Shown here: piece after piece, positions 1 to 12,369 of the stretch
Position numbering within the stretch: the first letter of the stretch is position 1
Layout: each line of letters starts with the position of its first letter
NCBI RefSeq assembly: GCF_004135345.1
Contig: NZ_CP035495.1
Span: 1,736,001-1,800,000, forward strand
DNA: 64,000 nucleotides
Source: Xylanimonas allomyrinae
GTDB taxonomy: Bacteria; Actinomycetota; Actinomycetes; Actinomycetales; Cellulomonadaceae
Direction of reading: 5' to 3'
Notes under the pieces: model-generated
The model's database searches: none
What the model was told of the DNA's origin: nothing
Seen by the model: the letters and a program-made list of their open reading frames with translations, nothing else
Program-made: the position numbers and the translations under genes

Positions 1-1
1 C

Positions 2-571
2 ACCGGGCGGGACGTGCGGCTGCTGACCCGCCGCGTGCTGCCCGGCGCGCTGGGCCCCGTCGCGACGTTCGCCGAGCGCTCGCCCGAGTTCCTGTGGGCG
101 CCGACGACGGCGGCGCTGGCCGCCCGGATGAACGCGCTCACCGAGGCCACCCCCGGCTCGGCAGGTCACGTGGACGCCGACGAGCTCGCACGCCTCGTCG
201 CGCTGCGCGACGCCCAGGTGTCCAGCGGGCTGGGCAAAGATCCTCAGGTGACGGCGACGGCCGCCGCGCGGCGGTACCGGGTCGACCGCCACATGCGTGT
301 GGCCACGCCGCGCGCGCTCACAGACCCGAAGGACGGACCCCTGCTCGCGGTGCGCTTGTCGGTGCTGACGCGCAAGACCCTGGGCGGCCTGTGGTGCGAC
401 GAGAGCGGCCGGGCGCTGCGCGCCGACGGCTCGGTGCTCGACGGCCTGTGGGCCGTGGGCGAGGCCGCCGGGTTCGGCGGTGGCGGCGCCCACGGCCGCC
501 GCGCGCTCGAGGGCACGTTCCTGGGCGGCTGCCTGCACACGGCCCACGTCACGTCGCGGGCGCTCGGGTGA
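2..571 (+). CDS. FAD-binding dehydrogenase, C-terminal part (KstD-like)
   Basis: The gene begins before the window; the reading frame is open from base 2 to the TGA at 569-571, so about 189 C-terminal residues are visible. The tail contains GLWAVGEAAGFGGGGAHG followed by ALEGTFLGG, the C-terminal FAD-contacting segment typical of the fumarate reductase/3-ketosteroid dehydrogenase-like flavoprotein superfamily, where the isoalloxazine and ribityl part of FAD is held. The N-terminal dinucleotide-binding GxGxxG motif would lie outside the window. The substrate cannot be told from this fragment; annotation pipelines usually call such proteins FAD-binding dehydrogenase. It stands apart from the downstream glucan cluster by about 165 bp and is probably not part of that operon. 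Confidence 0.75.
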   Translation, partial: TGRDVRLLTRRVLPGALGPVATFAERSPEFLWAPTTAALAARMNALTEATPGSAGHVDADELARLVALRDAQVSSGLGKDPQVTATAAARRYRVDRHMRVATPRALTDPKDGPLLAVRLSVLTRKTLGGLWCDESGRALRADGSVLDGLWAVGEAAGFGGGGAHGRRALEGTFLGGCLHTAHVTSRALG

Positions 572-724
572 GCAGCCGATGAACGGCCCGCGATGCCACC
601 GGGGCGACGGCTGGCGCGTCGCGGGGCGGGGCGCGCCTCGTCTCGGTGGCCGCAGGAGGGCTGATTTCCGTCGGGTCTCGGTGTGGCGGCGCGTCCAGCG
701 CGCGCGTGGGCCTATCGCGCTGGT

Positions 725-737
725 TAGCGTGGTCGCG
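725..737 (+). promoter_or_regulatory. putative -10 element for a leaderless glgE transcript
   Basis: TAGCGT at 725-730 fits the actinobacterial TANNNT -10 pattern and lies six bases before the GTG start of glgE. There is no Shine-Dalgarno sequence in between. The spacing would place the transcription start at or next to the start codon, which is a leaderless arrangement. No convincing -35 hexamer is seen, so this is a weak prediction. Confidence 0.35.
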
Positions 738-3024
738 TGACAGCGACCAGACGAACCACCCCGGCAGCGACGACGCAGGCCACCGCGGCCGAGACGCCGG
801 CCGCGCCGGCGAAGACGGCGAAGGCAGCACCCAAGCGGCGCGCCGCAGCACCCGCGCGCAAACGGGTCGCGGCCGACGCCCAGGCCGGTCCGGGCTCCGC
901 TGCGTCCGTCGCGGACGTCCGCGAACCCACCGCGCACCACGTCCCCGTGACCGTCGGGGCCGCCGTTCCCGAGCCCGCCCCGCACGCCTCGATCGGCCGC
1001 ATCCCCGTCGTCGAGGTCTCCCCCGTCGTCGAGGGCGGGCGCTGGACCGCCAAGGCGAGCGTCGGCGAGGTCGTGCCCGTGGAGGCGACCGTGTTCCGCG
1101 AGGGTCACGACGCCGTCAACGCGACGGCGGTGCTCGTCGCGCCCGACGGCACCGTCCGCCAGACGGCCCCCATGCGCGACATCGCACCGGGCCTCGACCG
1201 CTTCCAGGGGTTCCTCCAGCCCGACGCCGAGGGCGACTGGTCGTTCCGTGTCGAGGCGTGGGGCGACCCGTACGCGACGTGGGCGCACGACGCGACGGTC
1301 AAGTTCGAGGCCGGCATCGACCAGGAGCTCATGCTCGCCGAGGGCGTGCTGCTGTTCGAGCGCATCACCGCGCCCGAGGAGCAGGCCGCCCGCAGCCCCG
1401 AGGACGCTGCGACCCTCGCCGAGGCCGCGCAGATCCTCGGTGACACGAGCCGGCTGCCCGAGGCTCGCCTCGCGATCGCCACCACGCAGGCGGTCCGGGA
1501 CGCCCTGACGCGCAGCCCGCTGCGCGAGATGGTCTCGCCGAGCGCCACATACCCGCTGCGGGTGCACCGCCGTCGGGCGCTGTACGGCTCGTGGTACGAG
1601 ATCTTCCCGCGCTCGGAGGGCGCCGTGCGCGGCGAGGACGGCACGTGGACGTCGGGCACGTTCACGACGGCGGCACGACGCCTGCCCGCCATCGCCGGCA
1701 TGGGCTTCGACGTCGTGTACCTGACGCCGGTCAGCCCCATCGGCACGCAGTTCCGCAAGGGCCGCAACAACTCGCTCGACGCCAAGCCGGGCGACCCCGG
1801 CAGCCCCTACGCCATCGGCGCGGCCGAGGGCGGGCACGACGCCATCCACCCCGACCTGGGCACCGAGGACGACTTCCGGGCGTTCGTGCAGGCTGCGGCC
1901 GACAACGGTCTCGAGGTCGCCCTCGACCTGGCCCTGCAGTGCTCGCCCGACCACCCGTGGGTCACCGCACATCCGGAGTGGTTCAGGACGCGCGCCGACG
2001 GCACCATCGCCTACGCCGAGAACCCGCCCAAGAAGTACCAGGACATCTACCCGCTGTACTTCGACAACGACCCGGTCGGGCTGCGCGAGGAGATCCTGCG
2101 CGTCGTCGAGGTGTGGATCGAGCGCGGGGTGACGCTGTTCCGCGTCGACAACCCGCACACCAAGCCGCTCGACTTCTGGGAGTGGCTGCTCGCGCAGGTG
2201 CACGCCAGGCACCCGCACGTGCTGTTCCTGTCCGAGGCGTTCACCAAGCCCGCGATGATGGCGACCCTCGCCCGCATCGGGTTCCACCAGTCGTACACGT
2301 ACTTCACGTGGCGCAACCACAAGGACGAGATCCTCGACTACCTGCAGGAGGTCTCCGGGCCGCAGGGCTCGGTCATGCGCCCGTCGTTCTGGCCGACGAC
2401 GCACGACATCCTCCCGCCCTACCTCCAGCACGGCGGCGTCGGCGGCTTCGCCGTGCGTGCCGTCCTGGCCGCCACCGGCAGCCCGACCTGGGGCATCTAC
2501 TCCGGCTACGAGCTCGTGGAGAACGTGCCGCGACCGGGCGTCGAGGAACAGGTCGACAACGAGAAGTACGAGTTCAAGCCGCGCCCCTGGGAGCACGCGG
2601 ACGGCATCGGCATCTCGCGGCTGCTGACCCGGCTCAACGAGGTGCGCCGCGAGCATCCCGCGCTCCAGCAGCTGCGCAACCTCGCGGTGCACCAGTCCGA
2701 CAACGGCAACGTCCTGGTGTACTCGCGGCGCGTGCGCGCCGAGCACCTGCCGCTCGCGAGCGGCGACCCCGCCGCGGAGCCCGGGCACAGCGACGACGTC
2801 GTGCTGGTCGTGCTCAACCTCGACCCGTGGGGCGCGCAGGAGTCGACGATCCACCTCGACCTCGACGCGCTCGGCCTCACCCCGCCGCCCGGCACCGACG
2901 GCAGCGCCGCGTTCTTCGAGGCGCGCGACCTGCTGACCGGCGCGTCCTACCCGTGGGGGGCGCACCCGTTCGTCCGTCTGGACCCCCGCGCGCAGGTGGC
3001 CCATGTGCTCCAGGTAGGCCGGGG

Positions 3025-3028
<4 letters not shown>
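737..3028 (+). CDS. glgE: alpha-1,4-glucan:maltose-1-phosphate maltosyltransferase GlgE
   Basis: GlgE is a GH13_3 enzyme that transfers maltosyl units from maltose-1-phosphate to the non-reducing end of alpha-1,4-glucan in the cytoplasm. The product is 763 residues, about 60 longer than typical GlgE because of an Ala/Lys/Pro-rich N-terminal extension (about residues 1-75) before the N-terminal beta domain. The catalytic barrel shows the expected triad: nucleophile Asp471 in [10 protein letters not shown], acid/base Glu500 in [10 protein letters not shown], and the transition-state stabiliser Asp557 in [10 protein letters not shown]. The Asn-Pro-His after the nucleophile is characteristic of GlgE and differs from TreS and GlgB. 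Its stop overlaps the treS start in an ATGA junction, so the two are translationally coupled. The GTG start is chosen because it follows a -10-like element; the low-complexity extension leaves a downstream start possible. Confidence 0.93.
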
Positions 3029-4979
<1,951 letters not shown>

Positions 4980-4983
<4 letters not shown>

Positions 4984-6350
4984 GCCTCGGACCCGATGCC
5001 GTGCGCGTCGTCCCGGCCGGGTCGCACCTACCGGCGGACGTCACCGACCTCGTCGCCGCGTGGGCGCCCGGCCGCCGCTGGTTCCCCGGCGGGCTCACGG
5101 GCCGCCCGACGCCGTGGCTCGAGGTCACCGTCGACGGCTCGCCCGACGTCGTCCTGGCCCTGCTGCGCATGGCCGACACCGTCCTGCAGGTGCCCCTCGT
5201 CGTGACGCCCGCGGGACGCGACGAGCACGCGGCACCGGGATACATCGGCACCGCGGCCGGCGTCGCCGTCCACGACGGCGGCGTCCACCCCGCCGCCTGG
5301 GCCGCGCTGCTGCACGCCGCGGGGGTGGCGGCCCCGGACCTCACGGGCGGGCACGCCATCGCGGGCGAGCAGTCGAACACCTCCGTCGTCCTGCCCGCGG
5401 TGCGGCCCGACGGCGCCCCGCACGGGGCGATGCTCAAGATCCTGCGCACGGTCGCGGGCGGAGACCACCCCGACGTGACGGTGCCCCAGGCGCTCACCGC
5501 GGCAGGGTTCGCCGGCACACCACGCTTCCTGGGCGCGGTCGAGGCCGCGCTGCCGGGGTCGGCGCCGGCGCACCTGGCCGTGCTGGCGGCCCTGGTGCCC
5601 GATGCCCGCGACGGCTTCGAGCTCGCGTGCGAGCACGCCCGGCGCGGCGAGCCGATGGACGCGCTCGCCGCCGAGCTCGGCACCGTCGTCGCGCACCTGC
5701 ACGCCGCCCTGCGGGTCGCGCTGCCCACGACGGCGACGCTCGACCCTACGGCCTTCGTCGCCGGGCTGCGCACGCGGGCGAGCGCCGCCGTCGAGGCCGC
5801 GCCCGCGGCGCTGGAGGCGCACGCCGGCGCCGTGGCACGCGTGCTCGACGACCTCGAGGCGCGGCTGGCCGCCGTCCCGCTCCAGCGCATCCACGGCGAC
5901 CTGCACCTGGGGCAGGCCCTCTACGGCGCCGACGGCTGGCAGGTTCTCGACTTCGAGGGCGAGCCTCAGCGGCCCGTGGCCGAGCGCACCGCGCCCGACC
6001 TGCCGTTGCGTGACGTCGCAGGCGTGCTGCGCTCGTTCGGGTACGCCGCCGCCGTCGGCGGCGCGGCCGACCCGTCGTGGGAGGCGCGCGCGCGGCAGGC
6101 GTTCCTGGCCGCCTACCGCGCGGTCGACGGCGACGGCGGCGACGGCGGCGGCGGCGACGACGGCGACGGCGACGCGGCACCGAGCGACGCGGCACCGAGC
6201 GACGCGGCACTGAGCGACGCCGTGCTGCGCGCCCTCGTGCTCGACAAGGCGCTCTACGAGGTCGTCTACGAGACCCGTCAGCGCCCGCACTGGGTCCACA
6301 TCCCGCTGCGGGCGATCGAGGAGCTCCTCACCGACCGAACGTCACGATAA
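4980..6350 (+). CDS. mak: maltokinase (Mak/Pep2)
   Basis: Maltokinase phosphorylates maltose with ATP to give maltose-1-phosphate, the GlgE donor. The GTG start lies in a GTGA overlap with the treS stop, giving 456 residues. The aminoglycoside-phosphotransferase-like C-lobe shows the Brenner motif as IHGDLHLGQ and the metal-binding VLDFEGEP. The conserved C-terminal segment [15 protein letters not shown] precedes a helix that is typical of Mak. Between the kinase core and this segment is an unusual Gly/Asp-rich insertion (about residues 383-412) encoded by GC-rich repeats, including three DAA(P/L)S units. With glgE and treS it forms one operon turning trehalose into alpha-glucan. Confidence 0.9.
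6171..6215 (+). repeat. three tandem 15-bp units inside mak
   Basis: Three copies of a 15-bp unit (GACGCGGCACCGAGC, the last with one C to T change) lie head to tail and encode [15 protein letters not shown]. They follow a GGC/GAC-rich stretch encoding Gly and Asp. The unit length preserves the frame, so copy-number change would alter only the linker length. Confidence 0.85.
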
Positions 6351-6412
6351 GGTCAAGCGCGACCCATCGCGGCGTCCTTCACGCCAGGTGTGCGTCAAGT
6401 GCGGCGCGGGCG

Positions 6413-7930
<1,518 letters not shown>

Positions 7931-7943
7931 GCGGATGAAGCTT

Positions 7944-7975
7944 GCGATCCGGGCTCGCCGCAACGCCCGGATCGC
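7944..7975 (+). terminator. hairpin after the purine permease
   Basis: Perfect 11-bp arms (GCGATCCGGGC and its complement) flank a 10-base loop, 13 bp past the permease stop. No T tract follows, as is common in high-GC actinomycetes. Confidence 0.6.
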
Positions 7976-8031
7976 GAGCCGCCTACGCCTTGAGCACGCA
8001 CACGAAACACCGGCGTGGAAAGGTGGGCACC

Positions 8032-10263
8032 ATGACGAACGGCCCTGTCAGCACGCCACCCACCGCCCCTGCCGTCGACCCCGCGGTCTTCACCGCCGTC
8101 GCCCAGGGACACACCCACGACCCGCACTCGGTGCTCGGTCCGCACCTCATGCCGACCAGCGCGGACGGCTCGGCCTGGGCCGTCGTGCGCGCCCTGCGCC
8201 CGCTGGCCGACGAGGTCGTCGTGGTGACCGCGGACGGCGAGTTCCCCGCCCGCCACGAGGCGGCCGGGGTGTGGGAGGCCGTGGTGCCGGCACCGGTCGG
8301 CGACGACCGCGCCGCGCACGCCCCCGACTACCGCATCCGCACCCGCTACGGCGCCGACGCGCAGACGGCCGACGACCCCTACCGGTTCCTGCCCACGCTC
8401 GGGTCCATGGACCTGCACCTCATCGGCGAGGGCCGTCACGAGGAGCTGTGGCGAGCACTGGGCGCCAACCCGCACCGGTACTCCAGCACCCTGGGCGACG
8501 TCGAGGGAACGGGCTTCGCGGTGTGGGCCCCCAACGCGCGCGGCGTGCGCCTGGTCGGCGACCACAACCGCTGGACGCCCGTCCACCCGATGCGATCGCT
8601 CGGCTCGACGGGCGTGTGGGAGATCTTCGTGCCCGGCGTCGGCGAGGGCACGCGGTACAAGTACGAGATCCTCGGCCCCGACGACGGGTGGCGCGCCAAG
8701 GCCGACCCCATGGCCAAGGGCACCGAGGTGCCGCCCGCGACGGCCTCCGTCGTCGTCCACACCCAGCACGAGTGGGACGACCTGGAGTGGATGACGGCAC
8801 GCGCGCGGCGCGACCCGCACTCGGGCCCCATCAGCGTCTACGAGGTCCACCTGGGCTCGTGGCGGCCCGGGCTCGGCTACCGCGAGCTGGCCGACCAGCT
8901 CACCGCGTACGTCGCCGAGCAGGGCTTCACGCACGTCGAGTTCATGCCGGTCGCCGAGCACCCGTTCGGCGGCTCGTGGGGCTACCAGGTCACGTCGTAC
9001 TACGCGCCCACCTCACGCTTCGGCCACCCCGACGACCTGCGCCACCTCATCGACCGGCTGCACCAGGCGGGCATCGGCGTCGTCGTCGACTGGGTGCCGG
9101 CGCACTTCCCCAAGGACGACTTCGCGCTCGCGCGCTTCGACGGCACGCCGCTGTACGAGCACCCGGACCCGCGCCGCGGCGAGCACCCCGACTGGGGCAC
9201 GTACGTCTTCGACTACGGGCGCACCGAGGTGCGCAACTTCCTCGTCGCCAACGCCACCTACTGGTTCGAAGAGTTCCACGTGGACGCGCTGCGCGTCGAC
9301 GCGGTGGCCTCGATGCTCTACCTCGACTACTCGCGCAACGACGGCGAGTGGGCGCCCAACCAGTACGGCGGCCGCGAGAACCTGGAGGCGATCTCGTTCC
9401 TCCAGGAGGCCAACGCGACGGCGTACCGCCGCTCCCCCGGCGTCATGATGATCGCCGAGGAGTCGACGGCGTTCCCCGGCGTCACCGCCCAGACGGCGCA
9501 CGGCGGGCTCGGGTTCGGCCTCAAGTGGAACATGGGCTGGATGAACGACTCGCTGCGCTACATCGCGGAGAACCCGATGTACCGCCGCTACCACCACGGC
9601 GAGCTGACCTTCTCGCTCATCTACGCGTTCTCCGAGCAGTACGTGCTGCCCATCAGCCACGACGAGGTCGTGCACGGCAAGGGCTCGCTGCTGCGCAAGA
9701 TGCCGGGCGACCGCTGGCAGCAGCTCGCGGGCGTGCGCGCGTTCCTCGCCTACATGTGGACGCACCCGGGCAAGCAGCTGCTGTTCATGGGGTCGGAGTT
9801 CGCGCAGGACGCCGAGTGGAACGAGAGCGTCGGCCTGGACTGGTGGCTGCTCGACAACCCGTCGCACGCGGCCATCGCGCGCCTGGTGCGCGACCTCAAC
9901 ATCTTCTACAAGGCGACGCCGTCGCTGTGGGAGCGAGACTTCACGCCCGACGGCTTCGAGTGGATCGACTCGAACGACGCCGACCACAACACGCTCGCCT
10001 ACCTGCGCAAGGACAAGGCGGGCAAGCCCGTCGTCGTCGTCGTCAACTTCGCGGGCATCCCGCACGAGGGCTACCGTCTCGCCCTGCCCTTCGGGGGCGT
10101 GTGGCGCGAGGCGTTCAACACCGACTCCGAGACGTACGGCGGATCGGGCGTGGTCAACGCCGGCACGGTGCCCGCCGAGCCGGTGCCGTGGCACGGCCGG
10201 TCGCACTCGGCCGCGGTGCGCGTGCCTCCGCTGGGCGCGCTGGTGCTCGTACCGGAGGACTGA
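8032..10263 (+). CDS. glgB: 1,4-alpha-glucan branching enzyme GlgB
   Basis: GlgB (GH13_9) introduces alpha-1,6 branches into the linear glucan made by GlgE. The 743-residue protein has an N1 domain, a CBM48 domain (about 110-225), the barrel, and a C-terminal beta domain. Catalytic residues are visible as Asp423 in ALRVDAVASMLYLDYSR, Glu476 in MMIAEESTAFP, and the stabilising Asp in PISHDEVVHGKGS. The ATG at 8032 is chosen because GAAAGGTGGG lies just upstream; an in-frame extension to 7942 is possible but would run through the preceding hairpin. It completes the GlgE pathway together with glgE, treS and mak. Confidence 0.95.
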   Translation: MTNGPVSTPPTAPAVDPAVFTAVAQGHTHDPHSVLGPHLMPTSADGSAWAVVRALRPLADEVVVVTADGEFPARHEAAGVWEAVVPAPVGDDRAAHAPDYRIRTRYGADAQTADDPYRFLPTLGSMDLHLIGEGRHEELWRALGANPHRYSSTLGDVEGTGFAVWAPNARGVRLVGDHNRWTPVHPMRSLGSTGVWEIFVPGVGEGTRYKYEILGPDDGWRAKADPMAKGTEVPPATASVVVHTQHEWDDLEWMTARARRDPHSGPISVYEVHLGSWRPGLGYRELADQLTAYVAEQGFTHVEFMPVAEHPFGGSWGYQVTSYYAPTSRFGHPDDLRHLIDRLHQAGIGVVVDWVPAHFPKDDFALARFDGTPLYEHPDPRRGEHPDWGTYVFDYGRTEVRNFLVANATYWFEEFHVDALRVDAVASMLYLDYSRNDGEWAPNQYGGRENLEAISFLQEANATAYRRSPGVMMIAEESTAFPGVTAQTAHGGLGFGLKWNMGWMNDSLRYIAENPMYRRYHHGELTFSLIYAFSEQYVLPISHDEVVHGKGSLLRKMPGDRWQQLAGVRAFLAYMWTHPGKQLLFMGSEFAQDAEWNESVGLDWWLLDNPSHAAIARLVRDLNIFYKATPSLWERDFTPDGFEWIDSNDADHNTLAYLRKDKAGKPVVVVVNFAGIPHEGYRLALPFGGVWREAFNTDSETYGGSGVVNAGTVPAEPVPWHGRSHSAAVRVPPLGALVLVPED

Positions 10264-10285
10264 GCCCCGGAGCCGGTCACTGCGC

Positions 10286-10335
10286 GAGAAGCCTCGGGCC
10301 CGGCCCCCTGACGGGGGCCGGGCCCGAGGCTTCTC
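10286..10335. terminator. strong bidirectional-type hairpin between glgB and cnoX
   Basis: Two perfect 23-bp arms (10286-10308 and 10313-10335) enclose the four-base loop TGAC. It lies 22 bp after the glgB stop and about 37 bp past the end of the convergent cnoX-like gene, so it can serve both. The right arm ends TTCTC, with only a short pyrimidine run. Confidence 0.9.
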
Positions 10336-10372
10336 CGCGCTCGCGGCGCGGGCGGGTCGTGGTGCGGGTGGT

Positions 10373-11319
10373 TCAGTACAGGCTGATCGCGAGCCGCTGG
10401 CGAGCCTTGGCCACGCGCGGGTCGGCGGGGCCGACGATCTCGAAGTACTCCACGAGCCTCGCGCGCACCTGCTCCTTGGCGTCCGCGTCGGCGCCCGGCA
10501 GGAGGTCGAGCAGGCGCTCGAAGGCGTCGGTGACCTTGCCGCCCAGCATGTCGAGGTCGGCGACGGCGAGCTGCGCCTCGACGTCCGCCGGAGCCTGCGC
10601 CCCGGCGTCGCGCACGGCCTGGAGGTTCACGTCGTGCGTGCGCGCCAGCAGGCGCACCTGCGCGAGCCCGGCGGTCGCGAGCGCGTCCTTGGGGTCCTGC
10701 CGCAGGGCCTTCTCGTATGCGGCGATCGCGGCCTCGTAGTCACCCCGCTCGATGGCGTCGTACGCGTCCTGGTGCAGGGGGGCAGCTCGGGCTCCGGCTC
10801 GGGCTGGGCGGCGGCCTGCCCGTCGTCCTCGACGGCGCCCTGCGCGGGGGCCCGCCCGACGATGCCGTTCTGCTCGGCGGCGGCGAGCACCTGGTCGAGC
10901 ACGGCCCGGACCTGGTCCTCGGGTGCGGCACCGGCGAACAGCGGCAGCGGCTGGCCCTGCAGCACGGCGACGACGGTCGGGACGCCCTCGACGCGGAACG
11001 CGGCGGCGACCTGCGGGAGGGCCTGCGCGTCGACGCGCGCGAGCAGGAACCGCCCGGCGTACTCGTCGGCCAGCCGCCCCAGCAGCGTCCCGAGCTCGGC
11101 GTTCGCCTGGTCGGTCGGGATCCACAGCAGCACGACGACGGGGTACGTCGCGGAGTCCTGCACGACCTGCGGGAACGACTCCTCGGTCAGGTCCAGCACG
11201 TAGCCGCCTGCTGCCGGGGCGCCGCCGGGCTCCCCCGGTGGCGGCGACTGCGGGCGCTGGAGCGCGGACAGGTCGACGGCGCCGCGCACTGAGAATGCCG
11301 GCTCAGGAGAAGTGCTCAT
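10373..11319 (-). CDS. CnoX/YbbN-like thioredoxin-TPR co-chaperone (frameshifted as read)
   Basis: The first part (11319 down to about 10780) encodes a thioredoxin fold: DLTEESFPQVV, VVLLWIPTDQANAELGTLLG, then VAAAFRVEGVPTVVAVLQG with the cis-Pro. The CxxC pair is absent, as in CnoX-type chaperedoxins. The second part is in another frame and encodes a TPR-like tail (AYDAIERGDYEAAIAAYEKAL ... ARLVEYFEIVGPADPRV) that matches the C-terminus of the family. The frames meet at a run of six G (10777-10782 on the plus strand); one more G gives a continuous 315-residue protein reading ELPPLHQDAYDAI. In the family this protein hands oxidised or unfolding clients to chaperones. I regard the break as a probable base-calling error, although a real mutation is possible. 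Confidence 0.8.
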
Positions 11320-11331
11320 GGCGCTATCTTG

Positions 11332-12369
11332 TCAGCCGATCGTGGCCGAGGTCTGCACGTGCGAGTACCCCAGCAGCTTGACCCGCTCGTCGGAGCCGAC
11401 CGGCGGTACGAACAGCGCCACCATGTCGGAGAACCCGCTGCTGAGCCTGTTGGTCACCGTCTGCCCCTGGAGCAGCGCCTGGCCCGTCTTCGTGGACGGC
11501 GCGAGCTTCGCGTTCTCGACCGCCGCCATCTGCTCGGTCGCGTCGAGCGCGGCCAGCACCATCGCGCCGCCGTCGGCCGTGCGCACGGTCTGGATGGCGA
11601 CGCCGGGCGTCGGCGTCGCCGAGAACGTGTAGGTGCCCTGGATCGCAGGGTTGTCCGGTTCGAGGTTTCTGAGCTGGGCCGCGGCGGCCGACGCGAGCAG
11701 CGCCCGGAAGGGGTCTTCCTCGGCGGGCTCGAAAGTGTCCACGAAGGCGGACTGGTCGCCTGTGGTGATCAGGTCGGCATATTGAGCGACGACGTCCCTC
11801 GGGCTCACCTTCAGCGACGCGTCGTCCTCCGCGAGCAGCTCGCTGCCCAGCTTGGGGTCGGCGAACCGGGGCATGGTCACGCCGGGCCGAAGCTGCACCC
11901 AGCCCCACAGCTTGTACGGGTCTCGCGGCGAGTCCTGGGTCAGCGCGATCAGCCGCGGCGGCTGGAGCTCGTCGGTCGCCTTCGTGATGGCGAACGACGT
12001 ACGCGGCCAGCCGTCCGTCGCCGGCAGGATGATCTGGAGGTACTCCGACGGCAGGTCGGTCACCAGGTCGGCACTCCCGCGAATCTGGGCGACCTGGAGC
12101 TGGCTGGTGCGGACCGTCAGCGCGGGGCCGGTCACGCGCCCCGCGAGCATCTCGGGGTCCGTCGCCTCCGACGCCGCCGCGAGCGCGGCGTTGACGGCCT
12201 CGAGCACGCGTGCGTTCTGGTCGATCGAGAGCACCGGACTGACGGCGGCGGCGTCGGGCGCCGGCGCCGGCGGCGTCGCCGCACAGCCGCCCAGGGCGAA
12301 GCCGGCGGCGAGCAGACCGCAGAGCGCGGCCCCCCGCGCGCCGTGCCGGCGGGGGGTCATGGACGTCAT
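11332..12369 (-). CDS. conserved actinobacterial lipoprotein of unknown function
   Basis: The 345-residue product starts with a basic n-region, a hydrophobic stretch and the lipobox LGGC (Cys29), so it should be acylated and anchored to the outer face of the membrane. The mature part is a mixed alpha/beta domain with no catalytic motif that I recognise; TFEPAEEDPFRALL and FSDMVALFVPPVGSDERV are the most distinctive stretches. The ATG overlaps the stop of the upstream membrane-protein gene by ATGA, so the two are co-translated and probably work together at the cell surface. Confidence 0.75.
   Translation of the reverse strand: MTSMTPRRHGARGAALCGLLAAGFALGGCAATPPAPAPDAAAVSPVLSIDQNARVLEAVNAALAAASEATDPEMLAGRVTGPALTVRTSQLQVAQIRGSADLVTDLPSEYLQIILPATDGWPRTSFAITKATDELQPPRLIALTQDSPRDPYKLWGWVQLRPGVTMPRFADPKLGSELLAEDDASLKVSPRDVVAQYADLITTGDQSAFVDTFEPAEEDPFRALLASAAAAQLRNLEPDNPAIQGTYTFSATPTPGVAIQTVRTADGGAMVLAALDATEQMAAVENAKLAPSTKTGQALLQGQTVTNRLSSGFSDMVALFVPPVGSDERVKLLGYSHVQTSATIG

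Noticed and set aside
10775-10785. Phase variation or programmed frameshift at the G6 run in the CnoX-like gene
   Set aside because: No slippery-sequence context or downstream structure was seen, and the same kind of break appears at five other sites in unrelated genes, which favours read error.
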